NCBI GenBank assembly: GCA_035492455.1
Contig: DATJJE010000026.1
Span: 90,877-154,876 of the forward strand
Source of the DNA: Gp6-AA40 sp035492455
GTDB taxonomy: Bacteria; Acidobacteriota; Vicinamibacteria; Vicinamibacterales; UBA2999
Direction of reading: 5' to 3'
DNA: 64,000 nucleotides
The notes below the pieces were generated by a model. That model was not told the DNA's origin and searched no databases. It worked only from the letters and a program-made list of their open reading frames with translations. A program made the position numbers and the translations under genes. Positions 41,025 to 49,780 of this stretch are shown here, piece after piece. Numbering within the stretch: the stretch's first letter is position 1; every line of letters starts with the position of its first letter.

Positions 41025-42369
41025 GCAGCTCGCCACGTGGATCGGCGTCGCCGAGCCGTCATTGCTGCCGCGAGCGACGCGCGAGACTGCGCGTCGACTC
41101 CTGCTCGACGTGACCGGGCTGTGTGTCGCGGCGCGTCACACCGATTACATCAGCGCGACGCTGGCAAGCGTCGACCGGGGTGGGGCGTGCACCGCGCTGG
41201 GCCATCAGGGCAGCTTTGACGCGTTTAGCGCCGCACTGGTGAACGGCACCGCTGCACACGGCGAAGACTTCGACGACACGTTTGAAGGCGGTCCAGTCCA
41301 CGCAGGCTCGGTTGTCGTAGCCGCTGCGCTGGCGGCGTGCGAACGCGAACGTCTGGGGGGCGATCGGCTACTGCTCGGCATCGCGGTCGGAGCGGAGCTG
41401 ATGTGCCGTCTCAGCCTTGTGGCGCCAAAGGCGACGCACAAAGCAGGATTTCATCCGACCGCGGTGTTCGGGGCACTTGCCGCGGCCGGAGGCGTCTCGG
41501 CGGCGCTCGGCGTACCGTCAGCGGCGACGACTTCCGCATTCGGCGTCGCCGGCAGCATGGCATCGGGCATCATCGAGTACCTGGCTGAAGGGACCTCGAC
41601 GAAGCGAATGCATGCAGGCTGGGCCGCACAGGCCGGTATCCGCGCGGCGTTAATGGCGCGCGGAGGGTTCGCTGGACCGCGCACGGTCCTCGAGGGCGAG
41701 CACGGCTTCTACCGCGCGTTCGCGCCATCGGCAAAACCCGATTTCGTTCCGCTGCTGCGCGACCTCGGAAAGACCTGGATCATGGAACAGATCGCTTTCA
41801 AGCCCTACGCATGTGGGACGATGACGCAGCCGTTCGTCGATTGTGCCATCGAGCTGGGAGAACAAGGCGTGCGCGCCGAGGACATCTCCGCGATTGCGTG
41901 CGAGGTCGGCGAAGGGACGGTTCATCGGCTGTGGGAGCCTCTGGCGGTGAAACATCGGCCGCCGACGCCGTACGCGGCGAAGTTCAGCACGCCGTACTGC
42001 ATGGCGGTTGGGTTTTTCGACAGGTGCGCCGGGTTCGCGCAGTTCACCGAGGCACGCATTGCGGATCCGCAGGTCCTGGCGTTGGCCTCGAAGATCCGCT
42101 ATTCGATTAATCCGGACGACGAATACCCGCGCAACTTCACCGGCCATCTGCGCGCGACATTGAAGGACGGCAGTGTTCGCGACGTCCGACGCCCTTACAT
42201 GCGCGGCGGCGTCCACGCGCCGCTGTCGGAATCAGAATTGGAAGACAAGTTCATGAACAACGTCGTGTACGGCGGCTGGGATCGGTCGCTGGGTGACCGA
42301 TTCAAGGAGGTCGCACGCAATCTCTTTTCGCACACGGACCTTAGCGCGATCACGGGGTTCCGCGCGTGA
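41008..42369 (+). CDS. MmgE/PrpD family protein
   Basis: A 453-residue member of the 2-methylcitrate dehydratase/cis-aconitate decarboxylase/iminodisuccinate epimerase superfamily. ALVNGTAAHGEDFDDTFEGGPVHAGSVVVAAALAACE holds the conserved HxxDFDD and H. HPTAVFGALAAAGGVSAALG and STKRMHAGWAAQAGI are also typical. Starting from GTG 41008, overlapping tctA by 17 bases, it probably dehydrates or isomerises the carboxylate taken up by TctCBA. Actual PrpD activity is not supported, since no prpB or prpC is nearby. Confidence 0.88.
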   Translation: MATLAEQLATWIGVAEPSLLPRATRETARRLLLDVTGLCVAARHTDYISATLASVDRGGACTALGHQGSFDAFSAALVNGTAAHGEDFDDTFEGGPVHAGSVVVAAALAACERERLGGDRLLLGIAVGAELMCRLSLVAPKATHKAGFHPTAVFGALAAAGGVSAALGVPSAATTSAFGVAGSMASGIIEYLAEGTSTKRMHAGWAAQAGIRAALMARGGFAGPRTVLEGEHGFYRAFAPSAKPDFVPLLRDLGKTWIMEQIAFKPYACGTMTQPFVDCAIELGEQGVRAEDISAIACEVGEGTVHRLWEPLAVKHRPPTPYAAKFSTPYCMAVGFFDRCAGFAQFTEARIADPQVLALASKIRYSINPDDEYPRNFTGHLRATLKDGSVRDVRRPYMRGGVHAPLSESELEDKFMNNVVYGGWDRSLGDRFKEVARNLFSHTDLSAITGFRA

Positions 42370-43112
42370 GCGGCGACGAGCTTCGCGGCCGTGTCGCCAT
42401 CGTCACCGGCAGCGCGCGCAACATCGGCCGCGCCATTGCGCATGCACTTGCCCAGTCCGGCGCAGCGGTGGTCATCAACGCGAAGTCCAGCACCGGCGAC
42501 GCCGACGCCGTGGTACGCGAGATTCTCAACTACGGCGGCAAGGCAACGGCCAGGATCGCGGATGTCGGAACGCCTGCTGGCGCCAACGATCTCGTCGCGG
42601 CCGCCATCGACAGCTTCGGACGGCTCGACATCCTGGTCAACAACGCAGCCGTGCGGCGGGAGGTCGATTTCGAGAAGCTCGATTATGCGGAGTGGCGCGA
42701 GATTATCGCGACCATTCTCGACGGCGCCTACCTCTGCGCGCGCGCTGCGCTGCCCCACATGATTGCCGCCGGCGGCGGATCGATTATCAACATCGGCGGC
42801 CTGTCGTCCTTCACGGGTGCGGCGCGGCGAGCACATGTGATTGCCGCGAAAGCGGGGCTCGTCGGGCTGACGCGCGCGCTGGCGCATGATCTGGCGCCAC
42901 ACGGCATTACGGTCAATTGCGTGGCACCGGGGCTGATTGACACGGCACGGCGCGGACCGGAACCGGCGCACCACGCCAAACACGCAACTCTTGTGGGTCG
43001 CCGCGGCACGCCCGAGGACATCGCCGGCGTCGTTCGTTTCCTATGCGGTGCTGAAGGCCGCTACATCACGGGGCAGACGCTGCACGCCAACGGTGGCGTG
43101 TTCATGGCGTAG
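42366..43112 (+). CDS. Short-chain dehydrogenase-like protein lacking the catalytic Ser and Tyr
   Basis: A 248-residue SDR fold, GTG start sharing GTGA with the previous stop. The cofactor loop TGSARNIG (14-21) and NNAA (92-95) are intact, and the C-terminal RRGTPEDIAGVVRFLCGAEGRYITGQTLHANGG is normal. In the active site the usual SS...YxxxK reads GGLSSFTGAARRAHVIAAK. By alignment with FabG in this window, the catalytic Ser becomes Gly145 and the Tyr becomes Val158, while Lys162 stays. It may be a binding protein, or use H157 or S147. Similar RAHV-type SDRs occur beside Tct systems in proteobacteria, to my recollection. Confidence 0.85.
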   Translation: MSGDELRGRVAIVTGSARNIGRAIAHALAQSGAAVVINAKSSTGDADAVVREILNYGGKATARIADVGTPAGANDLVAAAIDSFGRLDILVNNAAVRREVDFEKLDYAEWREIIATILDGAYLCARAALPHMIAAGGGSIINIGGLSSFTGAARRAHVIAAKAGLVGLTRALAHDLAPHGITVNCVAPGLIDTARRGPEPAHHAKHATLVGRRGTPEDIAGVVRFLCGAEGRYITGQTLHANGGVFMA

Positions 43113-43137
43113 GCCGACCTGAAGTGGCCGCTACCGC

Positions 43138-45432
43138 TTAGCGCGCTTGGAATTCGTACTGCTGCGGCGGCTCAGCGCCCAGCAGGTTGCGTACAAAGTA
43201 GTCCCACCGGCGGCGAATCATGTACGGCTCCGACGCATAGCCGTGGCGGCGGTTCGGCAGCAGCAGCAGATCGAAGTCCTTGTTCGCCTTCATCAACTCG
43301 TCCACCAGCAGCAGCGTGTTTGACGAAGGCACGTTGTCGTCCATCGTCCCATGCGTGAGCAGCAGCTTCCCTTTCAGGTTCTTCACCAGGTTCTGATTGG
43401 CCTGGCTGTCGTAATTCGACGCGCCGCCCGGCTTCTTCTCGAGCAGGCCCTGCCACTTCTCCGCCCAATCATCCTCGTAGTTGCGGTTGTCGTGGTTGCC
43501 TGACTCGGAGATTCCAACCTTGAAGAAATCCGGGTAGCGGAACATCGCGCCCGCGGTCGCATACCCGCCACCGGAATGTCCCCACACACCGACCCGATCG
43601 AGATCGATCCACGGGTACTTCGCCCCCAGTTCTTTCATGCCCGCGACCTGATCGGGCAGTGTGTTGTCGCCCATGTCGCCGAAGTACGCGTCGTGGAACT
43701 TCTTCGATCGCCAGGGCGTGCCCATCCCATCGATCTCCACCACGACGAAGCCGAGCTCGGCGAGTGCCTGCGAATCGCCACGTGCGGAGAGAAAGTTGCG
43801 CGGGCCGACGCTGCCGGTCTGTGGTCCCGGATAGATGTGGTTGATGATTGGATACTTCGCCGACGGATTCAGATTCGTTGGCTTGTACAGCAGGCCATAC
43901 AGATCGGTCACCCCGTCGCGTCCTTTAACCACAATCGGCTGCGGCGGTTTCCATCCTGAGGCCGTGAGGCGAGAAATGTCGGCTTTCTCGAGCGTCGCGA
44001 TGAGTTTGCCGCTCGCATCGCGCAGCACGAACGTCGGCGCCACGTCCGGCGTCGAATAGCTGTCGACAAAATAACGTGTCGATGGTGACGGCGCCACGAC
44101 GTGCGTCGCGTCTTCCGGCGTGAGCAGCGTCAGGTTGCTGCCGTCAAGACCGACTCGGTAGAAGTGGATGAAATACGGGTCGCGTCCCTTCTCCTTGCCG
44201 ACCGCTCTGAAGTAGACGAGGCGGTTCTTCTCGTCGACGCCGACAACCTGCGTGACGTTCCCCTCTCCTGTGGTGATCTGATTTTTCACGCGGCCGGTCT
44301 GCAGGTCGCAGAGATAAAGCTGACCCCAGTTGTCCCGCTCGGAAAACCAGATCGCCTCGTTCGATGCGGGGAGGAAGCGCCAGTTGTGCGCATCATTGCC
44401 GGACTCGTAGTAGGTCGCGGCCTTCTCCTCCAGCACCTGACGGACCTTGCCCGATTCCGTGTCCGCCACGCGCAGGTGCGCTTCCTTGTGATCGCGCGAT
44501 GTGGACAGAAACGCAAGCTGTCTGCCGTCAGCGCTCCACTCGACGTCTTCGAATGGACCGTTGCACTCGACGTCGTCGCACACAGACGAGCGATGCGGAT
44601 CGGGCGGCATCTGCAGTCGTACGACACGCGCTCGATCGACATCGATGACGACGCGCTCGATCATGAAGATCTTCGGATCGCCGGGAAGTGGATACTTCCA
44701 CGCTTCGAGCCTCGGATGCCCGACGTTCGTGCTGACCAGGTACATCTCGCCCGTGCCGCGTTCGTCCTGCTGGAACGTCGCGATCTTCTTCGAGTCCGGA
44801 GACCAAAGAAGAATCGGGCTGTCGCTGTGGATCCAGCCCGCGTTATCCGTCGCATAGCCGTATTCCTTGACACCATCTTTGGTGAGCTGCGTCTCGTGTC
44901 CGGTCGCGACATCACGCACCCAGAGGTTGTAATTGCGGATAAACGCCGCGCGTTTGCCGTCCGGCGAGAGCACCTCGGCTGCGGGTGCATGGCGCTCTTT
45001 GGATTCGCAGCGTGAGCCCGCGATGTCGCATGTCCACTGGCTTCCGCCTGCGTTGAACGAAATGGACTTCCGGTCCGCGCTGAACTCGAACTGCGTGAAT
45101 GGCAAGCGGTATGCGCCGTAAGTCGCACGTGCGGCTGTCGAAAGGGCCGCGGCGACTCTCGCCTGGTCGAATGCCGGCGTTTTCATCCCCGTCGCCGCAT
45201 CAACGAGGAAGAACTCGGTGCCGTTTTCCGTCGTCGTGCGATACCAGAAGCGATCGTCGCCGACCCATGTCGGCCGCGCCGCCACGTGCAACACCAGCGA
45301 GTCGGTGTTGTAGCCGAGGAACTTCTCGGCGCGGGCGTAGTCGTCCCTCGTCAGCACGCGCGGCTGCGCGCCGGCGGTCGCGGCGCTCAGGACTATCAGG
45401 GTGATCACTAGTCGAAGCGGTGTTCTGAACAT
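43138..45432 (-). CDS. Dipeptidyl peptidase IV-type S9B serine peptidase
   Basis: A 764-residue exported peptidase that removes X-Pro or X-Ala dipeptides. A signal peptide ends near TAGAQ (residue 23). The eight-bladed propeller covers about 40-490, with the double-Glu-like region shortened. The alpha/beta hydrolase domain has nucleophile Ser620 in GHSGGG, Asp698 or 699 in THGTMDDNVP and His730 in PNRRHGYASE. Its ATG at 45432 is followed downstream by the convergent SDR gene after 25 bases. Acidobacteriota carry many such peptidases for peptide scavenging. Confidence 0.92.
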   Translation of the reverse strand: MFRTPLRLVITLIVLSAATAGAQPRVLTRDDYARAEKFLGYNTDSLVLHVAARPTWVGDDRFWYRTTTENGTEFFLVDAATGMKTPAFDQARVAAALSTAARATYGAYRLPFTQFEFSADRKSISFNAGGSQWTCDIAGSRCESKERHAPAAEVLSPDGKRAAFIRNYNLWVRDVATGHETQLTKDGVKEYGYATDNAGWIHSDSPILLWSPDSKKIATFQQDERGTGEMYLVSTNVGHPRLEAWKYPLPGDPKIFMIERVVIDVDRARVVRLQMPPDPHRSSVCDDVECNGPFEDVEWSADGRQLAFLSTSRDHKEAHLRVADTESGKVRQVLEEKAATYYESGNDAHNWRFLPASNEAIWFSERDNWGQLYLCDLQTGRVKNQITTGEGNVTQVVGVDEKNRLVYFRAVGKEKGRDPYFIHFYRVGLDGSNLTLLTPEDATHVVAPSPSTRYFVDSYSTPDVAPTFVLRDASGKLIATLEKADISRLTASGWKPPQPIVVKGRDGVTDLYGLLYKPTNLNPSAKYPIINHIYPGPQTGSVGPRNFLSARGDSQALAELGFVVVEIDGMGTPWRSKKFHDAYFGDMGDNTLPDQVAGMKELGAKYPWIDLDRVGVWGHSGGGYATAGAMFRYPDFFKVGISESGNHDNRNYEDDWAEKWQGLLEKKPGGASNYDSQANQNLVKNLKGKLLLTHGTMDDNVPSSNTLLLVDELMKANKDFDLLLLPNRRHGYASEPYMIRRRWDYFVRNLLGAEPPQQYEFQAR

Positions 45433-45434
45433 AG

Positions 45435-45515
45435 CTACAGCACTCGTGTGAACACGTAGATCGCGAGGGCAACGAGCAGAATCAGTAATCCGAGCTGCTG
45501 CGTTCGCGTGGGCAT
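45435..45515 (-). CDS. Possible 26-residue single-pass membrane peptide
   Basis: In the 88-base gap between the PAS gene and the peptidase, the minus strand encodes MPTRTQQLGLLILLVALAIY followed by six residues (VFTRVL). A polar start and one hydrophobic helix resemble bacterial small membrane proteins. It ends two bases before the peptidase ATG. No strong ribosome binding site is visible, and the length is short enough for chance, so this is a tentative call. Confidence 0.35.
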   Translation of the reverse strand: MPTRTQQLGLLILLVALAIYVFTRVL

Positions 45516-45520
45516 CGGTG

Positions 45521-45970
45521 TCAACGTTTTTTGGCGCTGCGACGCCGCGTCAGGAATGAGACGTGCATACCGGGAGCGATGCCTGCGTAGGCGTCATACC
45601 GCACCTGAATGACAGTGCCGTTCTTCCGCTGCAAGGCATACGAGCCGCGCTGATGATCGGAGCGCATGAACGAACGCCACAAGCGCTCTTCGATTCCGGC
45701 ATCTGCGGGCGCCGTAAGGTCGGCCACGGTGCGCCGCATCAACTCCGCGCGCGTGTATCCGGTCATCGCGAGTGCCGCCGCATTCGCGCCAATGTAGCAG
45801 CCGGCATCATCGGCAACGAGCGCCGGAATCGGCGAGCGTGCGATGTAGCCGCTGACCACACGCGCCGGCGTTCGGCTCACGCTCGCATGCCGACGCATCT
45901 CCTCGACGAGCGCATCGAGGCCGCGGTCCTCGACGATCTTCGATCTCGCTCGCATACGACGGGGACTCAC
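45521..45970 (-). CDS. Single PAS-domain protein
   Basis: About 149 residues from GTG 45970 (ATG 45955 would give 144). The only recognisable domain is a PAS fold, ARSPIPALVADDAGCYIGANAAALAMTGYTRAELMRRTVADLTAPAD, ending with ALQRKNGTVIQVRYDAYAGIAPGMHVSFL. No kinase, cyclase or DNA-binding output domain is attached, so it may sense a small molecule and act through a partner. The frame continues upstream antisense-like into the tonB gene; that part is rich in Arg/Ser and rejected. The tail RRRSAKKR is basic. Confidence 0.7.
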   Translation of the reverse strand: MSPRRMRARSKIVEDRGLDALVEEMRRHASVSRTPARVVSGYIARSPIPALVADDAGCYIGANAAALAMTGYTRAELMRRTVADLTAPADAGIEERLWRSFMRSDHQRGSYALQRKNGTVIQVRYDAYAGIAPGMHVSFLTRRRSAKKR

Positions 45971-45998
45971 GAGATCCGATTCTATCCGCGCGGCAAGC

Positions 45999-46940
45999 TT
46001 ATCGATCGGGGTCCTCGTTGTAGTAGAACGTGACCGTGAAGAACGCCTTGTCAGACGGATAGTCCGGTGGCAGCGGTTCCGTCGGATTGCTGCCGGTGAT
46101 CGCGCCGACCGCGGCTTTGTTGAAGCCTTCAATATCGGACGGCTGAAGCACCTGCACGTCCGTAATTGTGCCGTCCTTGTGGATATTGAACGTCAGCACG
46201 CAGTGGCCGTGGAAGGTCATCGCCGCCTGCGGGATGAACCAGTTGTGCCGCACCTGCGCGACAAAGCGGCGCAGCCATGGCCCGAACTCGACGCCCTTGG
46301 TGTCGAACTGAATGGACGCGCCGGGCTGATTCAGCCCACCTTGCGGGTTGTCGAACGTCTGCTTCTGCACGTACTGCTGAAGATTGCGGAGCGCTTCGCC
46401 GAGCGATCCACTCGGCCGCGGTCGCACCGGCTGCGGCGTTGGCGTTCGATAACCTTCGTCGGACGGCGGCAGCACACGCGCCTGCTGTGATTCCGGCTGC
46501 GGCTGCAGCGTCGGCTGATTCTGATTCTGCTCGCCGGCTGCCCGTTCTCTATTCTGCGCTTCGAGTTCTTCGGCGGTATTGCCGCGCGCGAATGGCGCGG
46601 TGTTGGTCGGCTTCGGTGCAGCTTCGCGCGTCTGTGCTTGTCGATCGAGATCCGACAGCGGCGCGCGCGGCGGCGGCTGCAAGGCCTTCATGTCGATGCG
46701 CGGCTGCACGAACACGAATCGCTCATCTTGCCGCTCGCGCAACTGACGTTCGAGCTCGGCGCGTCGTCGCGCAACCTCCTCGGGACTCACCTGAAACATC
46801 GGCAGCTTCGGCACGAGGATGATGCCGAGCACCAGCAGGATGTGGAAGACGACGGAAAAGATGACGCCTTCTCGACGCGAGATGGCGCTTCCGACAACCA
46901 ACTCGTCCTCGTAGCGACTGTCGATGTCGAAGTGAATCAA
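45999..46940 (-). CDS. TonB-like energy transducer (TonB C-terminal domain)
   Basis: A 313-residue inner-membrane protein. A cytoplasmic start is followed by one membrane helix (VIFSVVFHILLVLGIILVP, about 26-44), a long Gln/Pro-rich periplasmic linker (60-210) and a TonB C-terminal domain: WFIPQAAMTFHGHCVLTFNIHKDGTITDVQVLQPSDIEGFNKAAVGAI. It would transmit proton-motive force to outer-membrane receptors or act in envelope assembly. ExbB and ExbD are not in the window. Start TTG 46940 lies only eight bases after a TATAAT, implying a leaderless mRNA or a start further in. Confidence 0.85.
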   Translation of the reverse strand: MIHFDIDSRYEDELVVGSAISRREGVIFSVVFHILLVLGIILVPKLPMFQVSPEEVARRRAELERQLRERQDERFVFVQPRIDMKALQPPPRAPLSDLDRQAQTREAAPKPTNTAPFARGNTAEELEAQNRERAAGEQNQNQPTLQPQPESQQARVLPPSDEGYRTPTPQPVRPRPSGSLGEALRNLQQYVQKQTFDNPQGGLNQPGASIQFDTKGVEFGPWLRRFVAQVRHNWFIPQAAMTFHGHCVLTFNIHKDGTITDVQVLQPSDIEGFNKAAVGAITGSNPTEPLPPDYPSDKAFFTVTFYYNEDPDR

Positions 46941-46948
46941 GATCGAAA

Positions 46949-46954
46949 ATTATA
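46949..46954 (-). promoter_or_regulatory. Candidate -10 box of the tonB-like gene
   Basis: TATAAT on the minus strand in an AT-rich island between menG and tonB. Transcription would begin within a base or two of the TTG start codon. Confidence 0.4.
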
Positions 46955-46974
46955 ACATTCGCAATTGCAATGAC

Positions 46975-47706
46975 TTACGAACAAACATGCGCCGTATAGA
47001 GATAGACGATGCCGAAGGTCAAAGGGTCTGCGCGAATATCGCAAAAACCTGCGCGGCGCAGCGTCTCGACAAAGTCGGACGGTGGCGCGAAAGTGCCAAC
47101 CGATGCCGGCAGGTAGGAGTATGCGGCGTTGTGTCCGGAAATCGCACGACCGATGCGTGGCAGTACGTGCGTGAAGTACCAGAGGTACAGCGGCTTGATG
47201 CCGGGAATGCGCGGCACGCCAAACTCGAGGATAGCGAGGCGTCCTCCCGGCCGGAGCACCCGCGCCATCTCCGCGCACGCGCTTGCCGGACGCTGCACAT
47301 TGCGGATGCCGAATGCGACGGTCACGGCATCGACCGATCGATCCGCTGCCGGCAATCGCATAGCGTCGCCGCGAACGAGAGCGATGTTTTGCGCCTCACC
47401 AGCTGCTTTCACCTTTTGCCATCCGAGCGCAAGCATGGCGCCGGAGAAGTCGACGCCCACAACGCGCGCGGCGCCAGGGCCGCTGGAGCCTTGGCGAAGA
47501 CGGGCAGCCAGCGATACATCAGCCGTTCCTGCGCACACATCGAGGAGCGTTTCTCGTCCCGTCAGCTTCAATGATCGGATCGCGGCGGCGCGCCAGCGGC
47601 GATCGATGCCGGCGCTCAGAAGATGATTGAGAAGATCGTAGCGAGGGGCGATCGCATCGAACATCCCCGCGATGCGATCGGGTGACTTGTCAGGCGCCGT
47701 GGCCAT
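46975..47706 (-). CDS. menG: Demethylmenaquinone methyltransferase
   Basis: A 243-residue UbiE/MenG-type C-methyltransferase, the last step of menaquinone synthesis. It has MFDAIAPRYDLLNHLLSAGIDRRWRAAAIRSL, the SAM loop LLDVCAGTADVSLA and FGIRNVQRPASACAEMARVLRPGGRLAILEFGVP with IYLWYF-type end, all diagnostic. It follows mqnP directly, and the futalosine genes lie upstream in the same direction, so menG rather than ubiE is meant. A short palindromic stretch encodes the extra loop RQGSSGPGA between the first two strands. Confidence 0.93.
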   Translation of the reverse strand: MATAPDKSPDRIAGMFDAIAPRYDLLNHLLSAGIDRRWRAAAIRSLKLTGRETLLDVCAGTADVSLAARLRQGSSGPGAARVVGVDFSGAMLALGWQKVKAAGEAQNIALVRGDAMRLPAADRSVDAVTVAFGIRNVQRPASACAEMARVLRPGGRLAILEFGVPRIPGIKPLYLWYFTHVLPRIGRAISGHNAAYSYLPASVGTFAPPSDFVETLRRAGFCDIRADPLTFGIVYLYTAHVCS

Positions 47707-48558
47707 TCATCGAAGGTAGAGCGACAGCGCGGTGGCCACGAAGTAGACGATGCCGACGTATCCGTTCAGGTCGAACGCCTTCTTCACCTGCGACAGATCG
47801 TCCTCGCTGACGAGCGACTGTTCGTAGGCAAGCAGCGCCGCGACGATGGCAACGCCGACGAGGTAGAGCGGCGGAAGATCGGCGACGCGCCACAGCGCGG
47901 CCATCGCCACGACGGTGGCCACATGCATCGCTCTCGACAGCTGAATCGAGCGCGTCACACCGAAGCGCGTCGGAATCGACAGCAGGCCATATCCACGATC
48001 GAAGTCGAGATCCTGACAGGCATACAGGATGTCGAAGCCGCCGACCCACAGGCCGATCGCCAGGCCGAGCAGCCACGGCTCTACGCCTCCTCCGCCGCCG
48101 GCGGCAAGCCATCCCCCGACCGGCGCGACAGCCATCGCCAGACCGAGGAAGAGCTGCGTGTACGCGGTGTAACGCTTCGCCAGCGAATACCAGAAGACAA
48201 TCGCCAGCGCGATCGGGCTGAGCATCAGGCAGATTGGGTTCAGTCGCGATGCGCCGTAGATGAAAGTCGCCGACGCGACCACCACGAACACGACCGCCTC
48301 CACTCGGCTGATGACACCGCGTGGCAGCTCGCGCATCTTCGTTCGCGGGTTCAGGGCGTCATGATCGACATCTGCCAGACGGTTGAATCCCATCGCGGCG
48401 CTGCGGGCGCTCACCATACAGACGACGATCCACGCAACTTGAGACCAGGAGAACGGATGATCGCGCCAGGCGAGCAGCGCTCCCGTGAGCGCAAAAGGCA
48501 GCGCGAACACCGAGTGGCTGAAGCGCACGAACGAGAGATAGGTCGTTAATTTACCCAT
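47707..48558 (-). CDS. mqnP: UbiA-family prenyltransferase (MqnP-like)
   Basis: A 283-residue integral membrane prenyltransferase with about eight helices. The first Asp-rich motif is NRLADVDHDALNPRTKMRELPRG and the second YACQDLDFDRGYGLLSIPTRFG. In futalosine-pathway organisms this enzyme prenylates 1,4-dihydroxy-6-naphthoate, which is why MqnP is preferred to UbiA. It overlaps the amidohydrolase gene by 13 bases and ends immediately before menG. Confidence 0.88.
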   Translation of the reverse strand: MGKLTTYLSFVRFSHSVFALPFALTGALLAWRDHPFSWSQVAWIVVCMVSARSAAMGFNRLADVDHDALNPRTKMRELPRGVISRVEAVVFVVVASATFIYGASRLNPICLMLSPIALAIVFWYSLAKRYTAYTQLFLGLAMAVAPVGGWLAAGGGGGVEPWLLGLAIGLWVGGFDILYACQDLDFDRGYGLLSIPTRFGVTRSIQLSRAMHVATVVAMAALWRVADLPPLYLVGVAIVAALLAYEQSLVSEDDLSQVKKAFDLNGYVGIVYFVATALSLYLR

Positions 48559-49778
48559 TCAATCGCGGGCGGCTCGACCCCGCTCACCAGATATTCTTCC
48601 ACATCGTCTACGCCGGCCGGCACGCGTACGGAGATCAGCTGTGCGCGTTTGCCCGGCTCAATCGTCCCGAGCTCGGCGCCGAATCCAAGCGCCGACGCGC
48701 CTCGCCTGGTGGCACTTTCGAGCAGCGCACGCGCCGGCACCCGCGGCGCCAGGCGACGCGCTTCCGCCAGCTCGGAGAACAGATTCAAGTCAGGTACGCT
48801 GGCAAGGCTGTCAGTGCCAAACGCCACCGCCACGTCCATCGCATAGAACGCCTCGAGCGGCGGCGGTCCGACACCGACGTGTTGATTGCTGCGCGGGCAG
48901 CTCACGATCGTCATCTGGCGCGACCGAAGTCGATCCAGATCGTCGCCGTCGAACTGCACACCGTGGACGACGATCACACGGCGGTCGAGAAATCCAACGC
49001 GCTCGAGATATTCGACGGGCGACGTGCCGGGCGCCTGCCACTGGTCGCTCCACACACCCAGCTGTTCGAGCAGCGCGCGCCAGGGGCCGGTGCCCTTCTT
49101 GATGAACTCCATTTCCTCCGGCGACTCGCCCAGATGGACGCTCGACACCGCGTCGCCGTGAGCGTCGAGATCTGCGCGAATCGCGGTGAACAGTTTCGGC
49201 GAGACCGAATATGGCGCGTGAGCCGCGAGGCTGATCCGGATGTCCGGCTCCGCGGAGCCGAAGGGTCCGCGCCGCTCCGGGCCCGATTCGGCCGCATCTG
49301 CTCTTGCGCGGGCATCGCGCACAATGCCGTCTGCATCCGGGGCGTTGAATTTCAGCAGCTCGTAAAAGACCTGCGCCGGCATCGAAGCGTCACGCAGCAG
49401 CGGCACCGTCACCAGCGTGTTCGAGATGTCGCCGAACAAGCCGGTGCCACAAGCCCGCGCGTCGGCGATCGCCGTGCGCGCCGCATCGAGAATTCGCGGA
49501 TCGGCCGCGTCGGGATACTGACGCCGAGTCGCCATGATCGTCCCGATCCAGTCGAGGAACTTCTCTGTGGGTGGCACCTTGCCGCGCAGATACGAGAGCT
49601 CGAGATGCGTGTGCGCATTCACGAGCGCCGGCATGATGGCCACCGACCCCAGGTCGCGTGCATCGCCCGCAGGCTGCGCGTCAACGGCGACGATGCGGCC
49701 GTTGTCGATCGAAATTGAAGCGCGGCGCATGGGCTCGCCCGTCATGGGCAGAACCCAATCGGCTGTAAAAACAGGCAT
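48546..49778 (-). CDS. Amidohydrolase, probable aminodeoxyfutalosine deaminase
   Basis: A 410-residue ATZ/TRZ-type amidohydrolase. Metal ligands are H56 and H58 (NAHTHLE), then His in AAHAPYSVS, HGVQFD with CPRSNQHVG, and Asp in FGTDSLAS. Enzymes of this group deaminate purine-like rings, and in several phyla the copy inside the futalosine cluster converts aminodeoxyfutalosine to futalosine. Its place between mqnC and mqnP supports that. The segment ESGPERRGPFGSAEPD is an insertion encoded by palindromic DNA (49245-49260). Confidence 0.82.
   Translation of the reverse strand: MPVFTADWVLPMTGEPMRRASISIDNGRIVAVDAQPAGDARDLGSVAIMPALVNAHTHLELSYLRGKVPPTEKFLDWIGTIMATRRQYPDAADPRILDAARTAIADARACGTGLFGDISNTLVTVPLLRDASMPAQVFYELLKFNAPDADGIVRDARARADAAESGPERRGPFGSAEPDIRISLAAHAPYSVSPKLFTAIRADLDAHGDAVSSVHLGESPEEMEFIKKGTGPWRALLEQLGVWSDQWQAPGTSPVEYLERVGFLDRRVIVVHGVQFDGDDLDRLRSRQMTIVSCPRSNQHVGVGPPPLEAFYAMDVAVAFGTDSLASVPDLNLFSELAEARRLAPRVPARALLESATRRGASALGFGAELGTIEPGKRAQLISVRVPAGVDDVEEYLVSGVEPPAIEWVN
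49245..49260. repeat. CGGCTCCGCGGAGCCG palindrome inside the amidohydrolase gene
   Basis: A perfect 16-base palindrome, followed by GGGTCCGCG. It encodes part of a loop (GSAEPD) not expected in the family. It resembles, without matching, the GCGGACC hairpins elsewhere. Confidence 0.4.
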
Positions 49779-49780
49779 CT

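Noticed and set aside
41008..42369. Calling the MmgE/PrpD gene 2-methylcitrate dehydratase (prpD)
   Set aside because: No prpB or prpC is nearby and the superfamily has several activities; the Tct context points to another carboxylate.
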